Shown here piece by piece: positions 17,409 to 26,923 of a DNA stretch of 64,000 bases (position 1 is its first letter; each line of letters begins with the position of its first letter). Where the stretch lies: NCBI RefSeq assembly GCF_000020605.1, contig NC_012781.1, positions 2,481,501 through 2,545,500 of the forward strand, written 5' to 3'. The position numbers and the translations under genes are program-made. A model generated the notes under the pieces. That model worked only from the letters and a program-made list of their open reading frames with translations, ran no database searches and was not told the origin of the DNA. Source of the DNA: Agathobacter rectalis ATCC 33656 (GTDB lineage: Bacteria; Bacillota; Clostridia; Lachnospirales; Lachnospiraceae).

Positions 17409-18842
17409 ATGAAAAAGAAAATAAAAAAAACAAAAAGCATAAAATTAAACTACATATACAATGTAAGCTACCAAATACTTACACTAATCACGCCTCTGAT
17501 TACAGCCCCGTATCTTTCGCGAGTGCTTAAGGTCGAAGGCATAGGTATATACAGCTATACCGCATCTATCGTTACATATTTTGTCATGTTTGCAGCCCTT
17601 GGCACCATCAATTATGGCAACAGGGAAATATCCTACCTACAAAATGATCGTCAAAATCGCTCAATCGTTTTCTGGGAAATAGAGTTTTTAAGTATCGGAA
17701 GTGTATTATGCTGTCTGGCAGCATACTCATTTTTTATACTATTTATAAACCATAAATATACAAGCTTATTTCTTGTACAGGCTTTTACTATCATTACTGT
17801 TGCAACAGACATATCTTGGTTGCTTCAGGGAATGGAAGAATTCGGTAAAATAGTTAGCAGAAATGTCGTATTTAAGATACTGAATATACTGTTTATTTTT
17901 ATTTTCGTTAAGAGTCCAAATGACCTTTTAATTTACGTAGGTGGCTTATGTTTGCTCGAACTAGCGTCCAATCTCTCAATATGGTTTTACGTTCCGCAAT
18001 ATATAAATCGACCAAATTTTAAACAATTACATCCTATAAGGCACCTTAAACCAACAATAGCACTATTTATACCAACAATAGCATCTACCATCTATATCAA
18101 TCTTGATAAAACAATGCTCAATGAAATTACCGGCTCACCTATCGAAAATGGCTACTACGAACAAGCATTCAAAATATATAAGGTTGCCTTATCGGTTGTA
18201 ACCGCCCTCGGTACTGTCATGCTGCCACGTATAGGAAAATGCTTCAGTGAAGGTAAAACCAACGAAGTAAAAAAACTGCTTTATAAAAGCTATCGTTTTA
18301 TATGGCTTATAGGATGTCCTATGTGCTGTGGATTAATTGGTGTTTCAAGAAACTTCTGTCCATGGTTCTTCGGTCATGGGTACGATAAAGTCCCTTATAT
18401 ACTTATGATACAATCCGTTCTGCTTATCATAGTAGGATTAAGTAATGTAACCGGTGTTCAATATCTTATCACAACAAAACGTGAATATCTCCTCACGCGA
18501 TCTGTTTGTATAGGCGCTATAGCAAATTTCATTATGAATTTAATTCTAATACCTAAATTTTATTCATATGGTGCTGCAGTGGCTTCAGTGCTATCAGAAT
18601 TACTTATAACAATAATGCAATTTTATTTTGTTCGTAATGAAATAGACCTCAAATCTGTATTAAAATCATCACATAAATATATTATTGCCTCTTTAACTAT
18701 GCTAATATTTCTTTTGCTGGAGGATAATTATCTGCCAATAAACTTTGTAGGCACGGTCATCCTGGTTATTTCCGGATGTGCTGTTTATTTACTTATGCTC
18801 ATTGTATTAAAAGATGAAATGTTAAAAGAACTTATTCCTTAA
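17409..18842 (+). CDS. Polysaccharide flippase, Wzx/MATE-like (first copy)
   Basis: A 477-residue membrane protein of the MVF/oligosaccharide flippase superfamily with about 12-14 helices. It begins NYIYNVSYQILTLITPLITAPYLSRVL, the usual Wzx start, and has the mid-protein TIYINLDKTMLNEITG segment. It would flip lipid-linked repeat units across the membrane. It lies on the plus strand, convergent with the SGNH gene and overlapping its end by 11 bp, with no terminator between. A paralogue lies at 27854-29305. The start fits the family but lacks a ribosome binding site. Confidence 0.9.
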   Translation: MKKKIKKTKSIKLNYIYNVSYQILTLITPLITAPYLSRVLKVEGIGIYSYTASIVTYFVMFAALGTINYGNREISYLQNDRQNRSIVFWEIEFLSIGSVLCCLAAYSFFILFINHKYTSLFLVQAFTIITVATDISWLLQGMEEFGKIVSRNVVFKILNILFIFIFVKSPNDLLIYVGGLCLLELASNLSIWFYVPQYINRPNFKQLHPIRHLKPTIALFIPTIASTIYINLDKTMLNEITGSPIENGYYEQAFKIYKVALSVVTALGTVMLPRIGKCFSEGKTNEVKKLLYKSYRFIWLIGCPMCCGLIGVSRNFCPWFFGHGYDKVPYILMIQSVLLIIVGLSNVTGVQYLITTKREYLLTRSVCIGAIANFIMNLILIPKFYSYGAAVASVLSELLITIMQFYFVRNEIDLKSVLKSSHKYIIASLTMLIFLLLEDNYLPINFVGTVILVISGCAVYLLMLIVLKDEMLKELIP

Positions 18843-19926
18843 TACATTGAACAATATCTTTTACTGAGTCCAAATACTCTTCTTCATTATAAAAATAATT
18901 TGTCATGCATTCTCCCGAATCATGTAATCTGATAAAATTGGAGAATGCATTACAAAAAGCTTCTGACCCCGCTTTACTAAGATGTTCATAATTATTTAAA
19001 TACTCAGGACATATCTGAAATATTTGCGGTTTAATAAGATTAAAATCATAATATGAAAAACCATACTTGGTGCATATCTCCTCAATTCTTGAGTTTATAG
19101 CAAAATATTCATCTGCCCCATACATTGAAATATCATACGGAGCCTTAGGTGTATTAACGATAATAAATTCAACCTCATTATCCTTACATAACCTGCATAT
19201 TTTCTCCAATTTACAGTAAGCAGTTTCAGAAATAATGCAATTATAATTAGCTTTTGTATTATCTGTAATTGCATTTTTATAATCAAATCCACCTGTTAGT
19301 ATAGGTGCATAGCCTTTTCCTATATATGAGGCATACCATTCTGTAGTCTTCATATTTTCAGTTGCATCATTATTATGTTTTTTTAATTTAATATTATTTT
19401 CAATAGCCGTTTTAGTCCATTCAATACTGTTTGAAATCCATGGAAATAAGTAATTAATAGATGACTCTGTATTAATATTCTCTTTATCCGTAATAAAATC
19501 CCAATCCATTTTTACCTTTTGTTTCCAACTACATCCATATTTCATTGCATGTGCAAATGTTATTCTCGCATTATCGTTCTGTGTATCTTCCATTGTCGGA
19601 ATACCATAAGCTAAAACAGCTCTTTTTATTTTTTTTTCTTTTATTGCATTTTGAAGAGCAACATATGATTGATCCAGAGGCTGCGCCGGAGTCCCCATAT
19701 TGAAAGATTTCCACCCCAGTTTTTCATCTATAATATATGGATTGAATGTAACCTGAGAAAATGAAGAACCAAGATAAACAGTGTCAATCGTTTTTTCATT
19801 TCTAAAGTCTTTCCACATGACCTCACTGGCCCCATTTGCATTGACCAAAATATAATTCAAAATAGTGTTTAACGCCAAAAAAATTGCAATAAACATAACA
19901 GGTATAATTTTTTTAATAATTTGCAT
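18832..19926 (-). CDS. SGNH/AlgJ-DltD-like membrane-anchored acyl transfer partner
   Basis: A 364-residue protein with one N-terminal membrane helix and an extracytoplasmic domain resembling SGNH hydrolases. The GSS of TVYLGSSFSQVTFNP (about 60) may hold the nucleophile and EHLSKAGSEAF near the C-terminus is like the final His block. It overlaps the MBOAT gene by 14 bp, and MBOAT/SGNH pairs (AlgI-AlgJ, DltB-DltD) move acyl groups onto exported glycans. The start at 19926 has GGAGG 8 nt ahead, within the MBOAT gene. The name of the family is inferred from motif shape and partner; sequence similarity cannot be tested here. Confidence 0.7.
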   Translation of the reverse strand: MQIIKKIIPVMFIAIFLALNTILNYILVNANGASEVMWKDFRNEKTIDTVYLGSSFSQVTFNPYIIDEKLGWKSFNMGTPAQPLDQSYVALQNAIKEKKIKRAVLAYGIPTMEDTQNDNARITFAHAMKYGCSWKQKVKMDWDFITDKENINTESSINYLFPWISNSIEWTKTAIENNIKLKKHNNDATENMKTTEWYASYIGKGYAPILTGGFDYKNAITDNTKANYNCIISETAYCKLEKICRLCKDNEVEFIIVNTPKAPYDISMYGADEYFAINSRIEEICTKYGFSYYDFNLIKPQIFQICPEYLNNYEHLSKAGSEAFCNAFSNFIRLHDSGECMTNYFYNEEEYLDSVKDIVQCIKE

Positions 19927-21451
19927 ACATAAATCCTCCAGCACCTATAGCAAAGCTAAATGAACATAGCACAAGAAAAATCACAACATAGTACACACCC
20001 CATCTTATAATAGCCGGACACTTGTCCAGTAACTCTATAGTATCTCGACCATTTTCTTTGATGACACTGTCTATAAACACTATAATTAATGATATAGCAG
20101 CTATAATAAAGGCTTTTCTAGACACAATATCCAATATCGGCTTCATACAGCTTCCAAGTTTTTCCAATCGGAAACTAAAAACAGTATTTTTCATACACAT
20201 AAGACAATCTTTAATATCGTATATCCTATCAAAATACCATCCTATATTAACAACACAAAAAGTCCTTAATATCCTAAACAAATGCAAAGACTTACTTTCA
20301 GGTTTGATACTAAATATATGGTTTACCCTTTCAAATATCGGAGAACAAATATCGCTAAACGCAATAACTATTCCGTTATATAATCCCCATAATATAAAAT
20401 GCCACTGAGCACCATGCCATAAGCCGACAAGAAAAAATACTACAATATTGGCAATTGAAGCCGGAAGAACTCTGCCCAAATGAACATTCAAGTGTCTTTT
20501 TGCCCATTTGCCCACTTTTTGCATTGGCTTTGTGATAGCCAAGGGATAAAATACATAATCCCTCATCCATGCTCCAAGAGAAATATGCCACCTCCTCCAA
20601 AAATCACCAAGTGAGACAGAAAAATACGGTTGTCGGAAATTTGGCATCATTTTAATTCCAAATAATTCTGCGATTCCCATAACCATGTCAATTCCACCCG
20701 AGAAATCAGCATATTGTTGTGCAGAGTACAATAAAATTCCTATCACTATTGCAGCTCCTGGAGTATCTTCTGTAGGATTATCGAGTATCTGAGATATTGT
20801 ATCCACCAAAAGATTTGCCACTGCGTACTTTTTCAACATACCAAAAAGGATAATAACCAATGCCCGCTTACACCTATTCCAATCAACAACTCTATTAGCA
20901 TATAACTGATTCTTCATCTTGTCATATCTGTTTATTGGTCCTTGAATCAGTTGTGGAAAAAATGATATAAATAGTAAAAATTTAAAAAAATTGAATTCTG
21001 TATCATATTTTTCAAAATAAATATCTATGAGATACCCAATCGCTGTAAATATATAAAAAGAAATTCCGAGAGGAATCAATAGACCGCCTTTAAATGGATT
21101 ACAATATTTAAGCAGCGCAAGCATTCCAAAATTAATAATAATAACCGTCCAAAATACAATTCTGCGTTTTTTTTCAATAGAAGCTTTTATTTTCTTTCTA
21201 CTAACTCTATCCAGGTTCTTATTACTGCTAACTTTTTGGAAGTTTCCAGCCATCTGCTGCATCAAAACAGTTCCATAATATACAGTAGTCGCTGTTAGCA
21301 AAATATATATAAGATTATATATGCCCGAAAAAGCATAGAATGCTATACTGAATATTAGAAGGCATATCCACTGCATATTCTTAAATATTGTATAATAAGA
21401 AATAAATAATATAATTAAAAATAACAAAAAACCAAATGAATATAAATCCAT
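19913..21451 (-). CDS. MBOAT-family membrane O-acyltransferase
   Basis: A 512-residue protein with about 11 membrane helices. Family motifs are FFPQLIQGPINRY (about 155), GDFWRRWHISLGAWMRDYVFYPL (about 290) and the catalytic histidine in FFLVGLWHGAQWHFILWGLYNG (about 350). It passes an acyl group from the cytoplasm to the outside, to a partner protein or directly to sugars. The start at 21451 has GGGAG inside a hairpin ending in six T, so translation or transcription into this gene may be controlled. The next gene is its likely SGNH partner. Confidence 0.93.
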   Translation of the reverse strand: MDLYSFGFLLFLIILFISYYTIFKNMQWICLLIFSIAFYAFSGIYNLIYILLTATTVYYGTVLMQQMAGNFQKVSSNKNLDRVSRKKIKASIEKKRRIVFWTVIIINFGMLALLKYCNPFKGGLLIPLGISFYIFTAIGYLIDIYFEKYDTEFNFFKFLLFISFFPQLIQGPINRYDKMKNQLYANRVVDWNRCKRALVIILFGMLKKYAVANLLVDTISQILDNPTEDTPGAAIVIGILLYSAQQYADFSGGIDMVMGIAELFGIKMMPNFRQPYFSVSLGDFWRRWHISLGAWMRDYVFYPLAITKPMQKVGKWAKRHLNVHLGRVLPASIANIVVFFLVGLWHGAQWHFILWGLYNGIVIAFSDICSPIFERVNHIFSIKPESKSLHLFRILRTFCVVNIGWYFDRIYDIKDCLMCMKNTVFSFRLEKLGSCMKPILDIVSRKAFIIAAISLIIVFIDSVIKENGRDTIELLDKCPAIIRWGVYYVVIFLVLCSFSFAIGAGGFMYANY

Positions 21452-21455
21452 AAAA

Positions 21456-21484
21456 AATCTCCCTAACAATTTGCTAGGGAGATT
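21456..21484 (-). terminator. Intrinsic terminator that also contains the MBOAT ribosome binding site
   Basis: A perfect 10-bp inverted repeat (AATCTCCCTA / TAGGGAGATT, loop 9 nt) is followed on the minus strand by T6 and immediately by the ATG of the MBOAT gene. It would end the upstream Wzz-containing operon. Its 3' arm carries GGGAG, so in read-through RNA the binding site would be buried. Confidence 0.75.
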
Positions 21485-21569
21485 ATACCATATCCTTTGT
21501 CTTAAGACTGTTAAGACTTCCTTAATATTATTATTAAATCGGTTATTATGCTAAATAATTCAAATTTAT

Positions 21570-22898
21570 TTAAGCTCCTACTGTCACATATCCTAAAATA
21601 CTGATATTTTGTTCATTTGCGACTGTAATATCCTGTACTACGTCTCCAAAATAAGCCTTTCTCAATTCATTTATAAACACTACATTACCATTTTCTATTA
21701 TACATTTCAAAGAATCCGTATCCTGTGAAAAAGAATCAATCCATACAGCTTCTATCTCTTGTTTTTTTAGTTCGTCAACCAGTACTTTAATGTTTTCATC
21801 CGCATTTGATATATGACCCGTCAAATATATTTTCTTAACATCTGTATTGTCACATATTTTGGCAATCCTAAGTGCAGAAACCAATATATTTTCCTGTGAA
21901 TATCTTCTATAACACAGTCTATCCACAAATTTGCTCCACTTTGATATTTTATCCTTATTAATGCGGCCAAAATAGTCCAATCCGAAACTTTCATTGATTG
22001 CTGAATCATTTCTAATCTTATCACTGACACAAATTATTATTATATTGATTACTACAGCAAGTATCACTCCAAGGAAAGCTCCTATAAATATATAGGCTTT
22101 ATTAAAATGTGCCTCTGTAACCAATTTGCTAATATCAACAGTAGCATCAGATGTCTGGGATGAAGCTTCCGTAGTATCAGTTTTTTTCGGCACATAAGAA
22201 TCTCTTTTAGTCACAAGAGCTGATGTACGGCTCTCATTAGCTGCCTGTGTATCATACACTCCTGTAAACATGCCCCCATAACAGACCTCATCCATCAAAT
22301 TAGGCATGGACAATCCCTTTATTTCTCCATAATCAGATATCGCTTTCTTAACCGCAGATGAAATAGTATCACCCTCATCTTTATTTGAAGCATATATATT
22401 CACAGATAAAATTTTAGAATCTTCTGTAGATCCTAATATCTCACAACTCACTAAATCCTGTATATCTACTGTTGTATAATTTTCAAGAGTATTCCCAATA
22501 TCTTGTGCCATTGATTTTTTATTTATATATGCAATGTAAGCAGGAAGTGCAACATTATAGTCATCAATCTCATATGTCAGTCTTACCGCCACCATATTAT
22601 AAGGATCGAGTTTCATAAACGCTGATTTTTCAAGATAAGATTTCCACTCATCTATCTGATTTTGAACCTGATAGTATTCGTCCGGATAATCAATATCATT
22701 ATCAGGGTCATCTGCCGCATCATCTTTCTCTTTCATTTGTTCTATCAGTTTTTTGTTACTTTCTGCCAGCTTCTTATCATTATTATATTTAAAATTCGGC
22801 ACTGCCACTGCCATCAAAATAACGCATATAACAAGTATATACCATTTCCGCAAAACCTCTGCTATTACATCAACAGCCTTAATATATTGTTTTTTCAT
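21570..22898 (-). CDS. Wzz/CpsC-like chain-length protein with degenerate BY-kinase-like tail
   Basis: A 442-residue membrane protein. Helix 1 (about 20-36) and helix 2 (about 268-290) bracket an extracellular coiled domain with the SAFMKLDPYN segment typical of polysaccharide co-polymerases. Beyond helix 2 a cytoplasmic domain of about 150 residues is predicted (RIAKICDNTDVKKIYLTGHIS...; AVWIDSF; NISILGYVTV), shaped like the CpsD/BY-kinase fold but lacking the GKS/T of a Walker A motif and a tyrosine tail. It would set chain length. Its start overlaps the GT4 gene by 20 bp. A paralogue with the same layout is at 55980-57275. Confidence 0.82.
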   Translation of the reverse strand: MKKQYIKAVDVIAEVLRKWYILVICVILMAVAVPNFKYNNDKKLAESNKKLIEQMKEKDDAADDPDNDIDYPDEYYQVQNQIDEWKSYLEKSAFMKLDPYNMVAVRLTYEIDDYNVALPAYIAYINKKSMAQDIGNTLENYTTVDIQDLVSCEILGSTEDSKILSVNIYASNKDEGDTISSAVKKAISDYGEIKGLSMPNLMDEVCYGGMFTGVYDTQAANESRTSALVTKRDSYVPKKTDTTEASSQTSDATVDISKLVTEAHFNKAYIFIGAFLGVILAVVINIIIICVSDKIRNDSAINESFGLDYFGRINKDKISKWSKFVDRLCYRRYSQENILVSALRIAKICDNTDVKKIYLTGHISNADENIKVLVDELKKQEIEAVWIDSFSQDTDSLKCIIENGNVVFINELRKAYFGDVVQDITVANEQNISILGYVTVGA

Positions 22899-24003
22899 CT
22901 TTTAACCACCTGTCTTCTATTTTTTTCACTTCATTCTGAATATCATAGCCTTTTAGTTTAAAATTCTGCTTTATATATTCGTTACCCGGTCTGACATATT
23001 GTTTCATAGCCAAAGCCTCAACTCCCCAATCATAAGGAGATTTATCAAGCGAAAAGAACATAAAATTATCATTCATTCTCAACTCTTCTGTAATAACACC
23101 TTTAGAAGCCAAAACCGTAACTCCGTTTGCCTGAGCTTCAAGCGCTACTACACTTAAGCCTTCAAATACCGATGGAAATAAAAATAAATCCATAGCACTA
23201 AGCCATCCAGGAATATCTTTTTGGATTCCAACAAAATAAACCTTTTCTGATATATTTAAATCTACAGCCTTCTTTTTTAGCTTCTCTTCATCTTCCCCCT
23301 GCCCAATAAGAACAAGTGCACATTTAGAATCAATCTTTAATATCTCAGCAAACACATCCAAAAGAAACATTTGATTTTTCTGAAAATGGAATCTACCAAT
23401 ATTTCCAATCAGATATTCATCGGTACATCCTATTTGTTTTCTATACTTCTTACGCTTTTCTTCATCATATGCAAATTTTTCCACATCTATAGCATTGTGG
23501 ATTATTATTACCTGTTCCATCAACTTATTTGTATAAAACCATTGAGCTGCATCCGGTGCACATGCCCAAAAATCGGTCGCATACTTTTTAATTACCAGAC
23601 GATTTATTTTATGAAGAAATCCTCTAAGTTTGCTATCCATATTTCTTGAATTATGACTGTGTATAATTCTTTTCCTAATCCCATACTTCTTAGCCATTTT
23701 CAGATAGTCAATGTTTGCAAGACTGCTTACATTGACCCATATAGCATCCCATTCTTTACTTTTAGTTCTAAACAGATCTTCCAATTCTGCTTTATACTTT
23801 CGATAATCTGTACTTCTCGCTGTAATATGGTATGTTCTCGCTCCCATACCTATAAGTTCATCTTCATATGCAACAGGTGCATGTGAATTACACAGAAAAT
23901 CAAACTGGATTTTTGATTTGTCTATATTCCTATAATAATTCATCAAAAAACTCTCCACTCCACCCGGATTTTCTGTCATTCCAAACACTAAAACTCTATA
24001 CAT
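22879..24003 (-). CDS. Family 4 glycosyltransferase
   Basis: A 374-residue GT-B enzyme. The N-terminus has the acceptor-side glycine loop (NPGGVESFLMNYY, about 14-26) and an SHNSR segment. The C-terminal donor domain has IGNIGRFHFQKNQMFLLDVF and the EX7E-type FPSVFEGLSVVALEAQANG near 290. The start at 24003 with AAAGGAAAG ahead is preferred. It overlaps the GT2 gene upstream by 8 bp. One sugar of the cluster A repeat is its likely product; sugar identity cannot be read from sequence. Confidence 0.9.
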   Translation of the reverse strand: MYRVLVFGMTENPGGVESFLMNYYRNIDKSKIQFDFLCNSHAPVAYEDELIGMGARTYHITARSTDYRKYKAELEDLFRTKSKEWDAIWVNVSSLANIDYLKMAKKYGIRKRIIHSHNSRNMDSKLRGFLHKINRLVIKKYATDFWACAPDAAQWFYTNKLMEQVIIIHNAIDVEKFAYDEEKRKKYRKQIGCTDEYLIGNIGRFHFQKNQMFLLDVFAEILKIDSKCALVLIGQGEDEEKLKKKAVDLNISEKVYFVGIQKDIPGWLSAMDLFLFPSVFEGLSVVALEAQANGVTVLASKGVITEELRMNDNFMFFSLDKSPYDWGVEALAMKQYVRPGNEYIKQNFKLKGYDIQNEVKKIEDRWLKDEKTIY

Positions 24004-25015
24004 TATTACTTTCCTTTGCATTTTGTTTTGCTCTTATTGAATATACTACTCCTGCCAATCTATAACACTTAATCTTTATTAAAAATATCGGAATCATCCT
24101 CAACGAGCTGCATTCTTTGAATTTAATATTTCTTAATGAATCACTAAAGATTTTTCTTGATATGGTATCCTTCAGTATCCCTATCTTTTCTTTTGCATTC
24201 TTTTTAATATTTTTATCATAAACTCCCCTGACCATAGCAATATTAAAATGCATTAATATATATTTTGAAAATGCCTCTTTAACTGTTTTGCTTTCGTGTT
24301 CTATCCAACACACAGTCCTTTCCATAGAAAATATATAATCATTAATCTTATCATCATTAACACTTCTAACCGTAGAATTATTGTCAATAGAATAATTATA
24401 TACTATATTGTCACTAACTGATATACATTTGCAGAATGCACTGTATCTGATAGAAAAATCGCTGTCCTCTGCCAGCCTTAATTCCTGATCAAATCTTATA
24501 TTATTTTCAATTATAATATCTCTCTTGAATAATTTAGCCCATACTTGCAAATATCTGGTTGGATTAGAAATAAATTCCGCACGGCACCTTTCTATATCAT
24601 CTGCATTATATGTTTTTTCTGTTCCTGCAAGCTGTATCTTTCTTGAGCCATTTACGTGACCATACAATATCCAGTCAGGAGCCATCCTATCGGCATCATG
24701 CAAAAGCTTAGCTATAGATCCCTTTAAAATAAAATCATCTGCATCCAGGAAGAAAATCCATTCTCCTTTTGCTATATCAATTCCTTTATTTCTAGCTGCT
24801 GAAACACCCTTTTGTGATCTCACAGCTGTAATATTGCTATATAAAGAAGCCATATCTTCAGCCAATAAATAAGTATCATCTGTAGATCCATTCTCCACGA
24901 TAATTATCTCTATCTTTTTTTGTCCCCCGCACGCATTCGCATCACTTTCTATGCTTTCAATAGCCCTTTTTAAATATGCCGTCGCGTTATGCGCCGGAAT
25001 TATAAATGATATCAT
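23996..25015 (-). CDS. Family 2 glycosyltransferase
   Basis: A 339-residue GT-A enzyme beginning MISFIIPAHNATAYLKRAIESI, with IIIVENGSTDDT near 45 and the DXD stretch WIFFLDADDFIL near 90. The donor domain is followed by a basic C-terminus without clear membrane helices. The start at 25015 has AAGGAA upstream and lies 28 bp inside the polymerase gene, showing tight coupling. It likely adds one residue of the cluster A repeat unit. Confidence 0.9.
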   Translation of the reverse strand: MISFIIPAHNATAYLKRAIESIESDANACGGQKKIEIIIVENGSTDDTYLLAEDMASLYSNITAVRSQKGVSAARNKGIDIAKGEWIFFLDADDFILKGSIAKLLHDADRMAPDWILYGHVNGSRKIQLAGTEKTYNADDIERCRAEFISNPTRYLQVWAKLFKRDIIIENNIRFDQELRLAEDSDFSIRYSAFCKCISVSDNIVYNYSIDNNSTVRSVNDDKINDYIFSMERTVCWIEHESKTVKEAFSKYILMHFNIAMVRGVYDKNIKKNAKEKIGILKDTISRKIFSDSLRNIKFKECSSLRMIPIFLIKIKCYRLAGVVYSIRAKQNAKESNNV

Positions 25016-26171
25016 TTCTTCCACGTTCCTTATTTCTATCACAATTAATTTTAGCAAATGCAACAAAAGACAATGTATTAAACGCAAAATTATATAACCT
25101 CGGCTCGGTCAATGAATGTATTAAAACAAATATCAAAACAAATACCAGCCAATAGTCATCCGCTATACATGCCCTATATATAGCTATAGAATATATAGTT
25201 AAAATTGCTATCAAAGCTATAATTCCATAACTTAAAGCAATCTGTAAATAAGAACAGTCAACATAATTGTATCCATATAAAGATGTGTTTAATGTACTGG
25301 ATCCAACCCACTCTATAGGCTGTCCAAATAATGTAAATCCATATTCTTTAATAGCATCAAATCCCAAGTTTAATCGTCCGCTTAAAAATGCGTTCGCTTT
25401 AAGCCATATTGTAGAATCCTCATCAAACATTATTGTTGTGCCTATTGAAATCAAAGCACATATAAACGGCATCATAATCCACAACCATTTAAACACATGC
25501 ATTATTCTCCACGGATTATCCCATAAACTTTGAATTGCAAAAAACAAGAGAAAAATTGTAGAAACGTAAAAAGTCATGCGTGTATTCGTCTGAGTATAAA
25601 TCAGATAGTTTATTACCTCCAACATAACAGCTTCGTACCATTTAAATTTTCTTCCCCTGATATATATATACCCAAGTGCTATAAAGTAAAAGACTATAGG
25701 TGCTGTTGTACACCACGCAAATCCCATGCCCATACGCTTTCTGGTAAGTTCCGAAAAATCATAATTAGGTACATAACCGGTTAAAGCAGCTACAATTGAT
25801 CCAATTAAGATAATAGCCTGAGCAAATATACTAACTGAAATTATACGTTTGCCATCACAGCCTATTGTTGCAACATATATCAGAAAGAATAAGCAAAAAT
25901 TAAATTCTCCGGCAAATAAAGCAGCTATCACAAATATCCCCATATATGCTATAGCAGATATTATATTCCTATTATCATACTGATCCCATAATATTTTTAT
26001 ACATAAAAGAAAATATGCCAGATATTTACTATATGTTCCAATACTTCTCAATGTAGCAGCATCATCCATTGCAACAACATATGTATGATCCATAAGCATA
26101 GCGAAAACAAATATAAATATTCCTGCCAGACATATAAGTTCTTTTTTTTCTATTTTCTCTGACAAATCCAT
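24987..26171 (-). CDS. Wzy-like polysaccharide polymerase (first copy)
   Basis: A 394-residue protein with about 10-12 membrane helices and no soluble domain of note, as in O-antigen/capsule polymerases. The conserved-looking stretch FKWYEAVMLEVINYLIY...TNTRMTF and the LSGRLNLGFDAI loop recur in the paralogue at 29302-30453, with NYVDCSYLQI and HSLTEPRLYNFAFN. It joins repeat units at the outer membrane face. ATG codons exist at 26177 and 26171; AAAAGG is directly against the first and 6 nt before the second, so the second is preferred. Confidence 0.82.
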   Translation of the reverse strand: MDLSEKIEKKELICLAGIFIFVFAMLMDHTYVVAMDDAATLRSIGTYSKYLAYFLLCIKILWDQYDNRNIISAIAYMGIFVIAALFAGEFNFCLFFLIYVATIGCDGKRIISVSIFAQAIILIGSIVAALTGYVPNYDFSELTRKRMGMGFAWCTTAPIVFYFIALGYIYIRGRKFKWYEAVMLEVINYLIYTQTNTRMTFYVSTIFLLFFAIQSLWDNPWRIMHVFKWLWIMMPFICALISIGTTIMFDEDSTIWLKANAFLSGRLNLGFDAIKEYGFTLFGQPIEWVGSSTLNTSLYGYNYVDCSYLQIALSYGIIALIAILTIYSIAIYRACIADDYWLVFVLIFVLIHSLTEPRLYNFAFNTLSFVAFAKINCDRNKERGRNDIIYNSGA

Positions 26172-26173
26172 AG

Positions 26174-26923
26174 TCATCCTTTTAAATAATAATTTATCAC
26201 ACGCTTAATCCCTGTCAAAAAACGTTTCTTAAAACTCCACTTTTCCTCTGTATTTACAACACCTGTTTCAAAAATATCAAGCTTATTGTGACTCACATAC
26301 ACATATAATAGTCTCTCTGATATAAAGCCATATATTCTTGAAAAATATTCTGAATATTCCGATACATCGACTCTGCGTTCCACCTCAAACAATATATCAA
26401 ACATCCATCGGCACATATCATCATAAATAGTCTTACTTGTTATAAACATATTTCCAAAATAAACATCTTTACCATTTATAAACTTTTCAAACTCGTCATA
26501 ATACTCCGGGTATTTTTCTTTTATCACTTCTCCCGTAATAAATAAATCCTTCTTATATCCGGATTCACAGTACTGCTCAATAACAGTTTTATCCAAATGT
26601 CTTATAAAAGGAAGTATCATATCATGTTTTTTCAACTGCTTTTCAATGTCGCTTTTACTAAGCAGCCTTCCATTATAATGCCTTGAAAAATATCTTCTAT
26701 AATGAACTATTCCTATATAATCATCTTTTACATGTTTCCATAGCCAGTATATTCCTGTAAGCTCACAATAATTCTTATTTTTATCGGAAATATTGTCTCC
26801 ATCATCATCAAAATATGCACCTTTGGGCAAAACATGCCCTCTAATGGCACCAACCTGTATCGGAATGTATCCGTTTTCCTTTGGAATATCAAATATCTTG
26901 TGTGTAACAATATATATACTCAT
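26174..26923 (-). CDS. DUF4422 capsular polysaccharide protein (second of a tandem pair)
   Basis: A 249-residue cytoplasmic protein of the DUF4422 family, associated with capsule loci and thought to be glycosyltransferase-like. It starts MSIYIVTHK, then YIPIQVGA, YCELTGIYWLWKH and YIGIVHYRRYFS (residues about 70-82); GNMFITSK lies in the middle. It shares this order with the upstream copy. Its ATG shares one base with the stop of that copy (TGATG), so re-initiation is likely. Function is unknown beyond the family link. Confidence 0.85.
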   Translation of the reverse strand: MSIYIVTHKIFDIPKENGYIPIQVGAIRGHVLPKGAYFDDDGDNISDKNKNYCELTGIYWLWKHVKDDYIGIVHYRRYFSRHYNGRLLSKSDIEKQLKKHDMILPFIRHLDKTVIEQYCESGYKKDLFITGEVIKEKYPEYYDEFEKFINGKDVYFGNMFITSKTIYDDMCRWMFDILFEVERRVDVSEYSEYFSRIYGFISERLLYVYVSHNKLDIFETGVVNTEEKWSFKKRFLTGIKRVINYYLKG

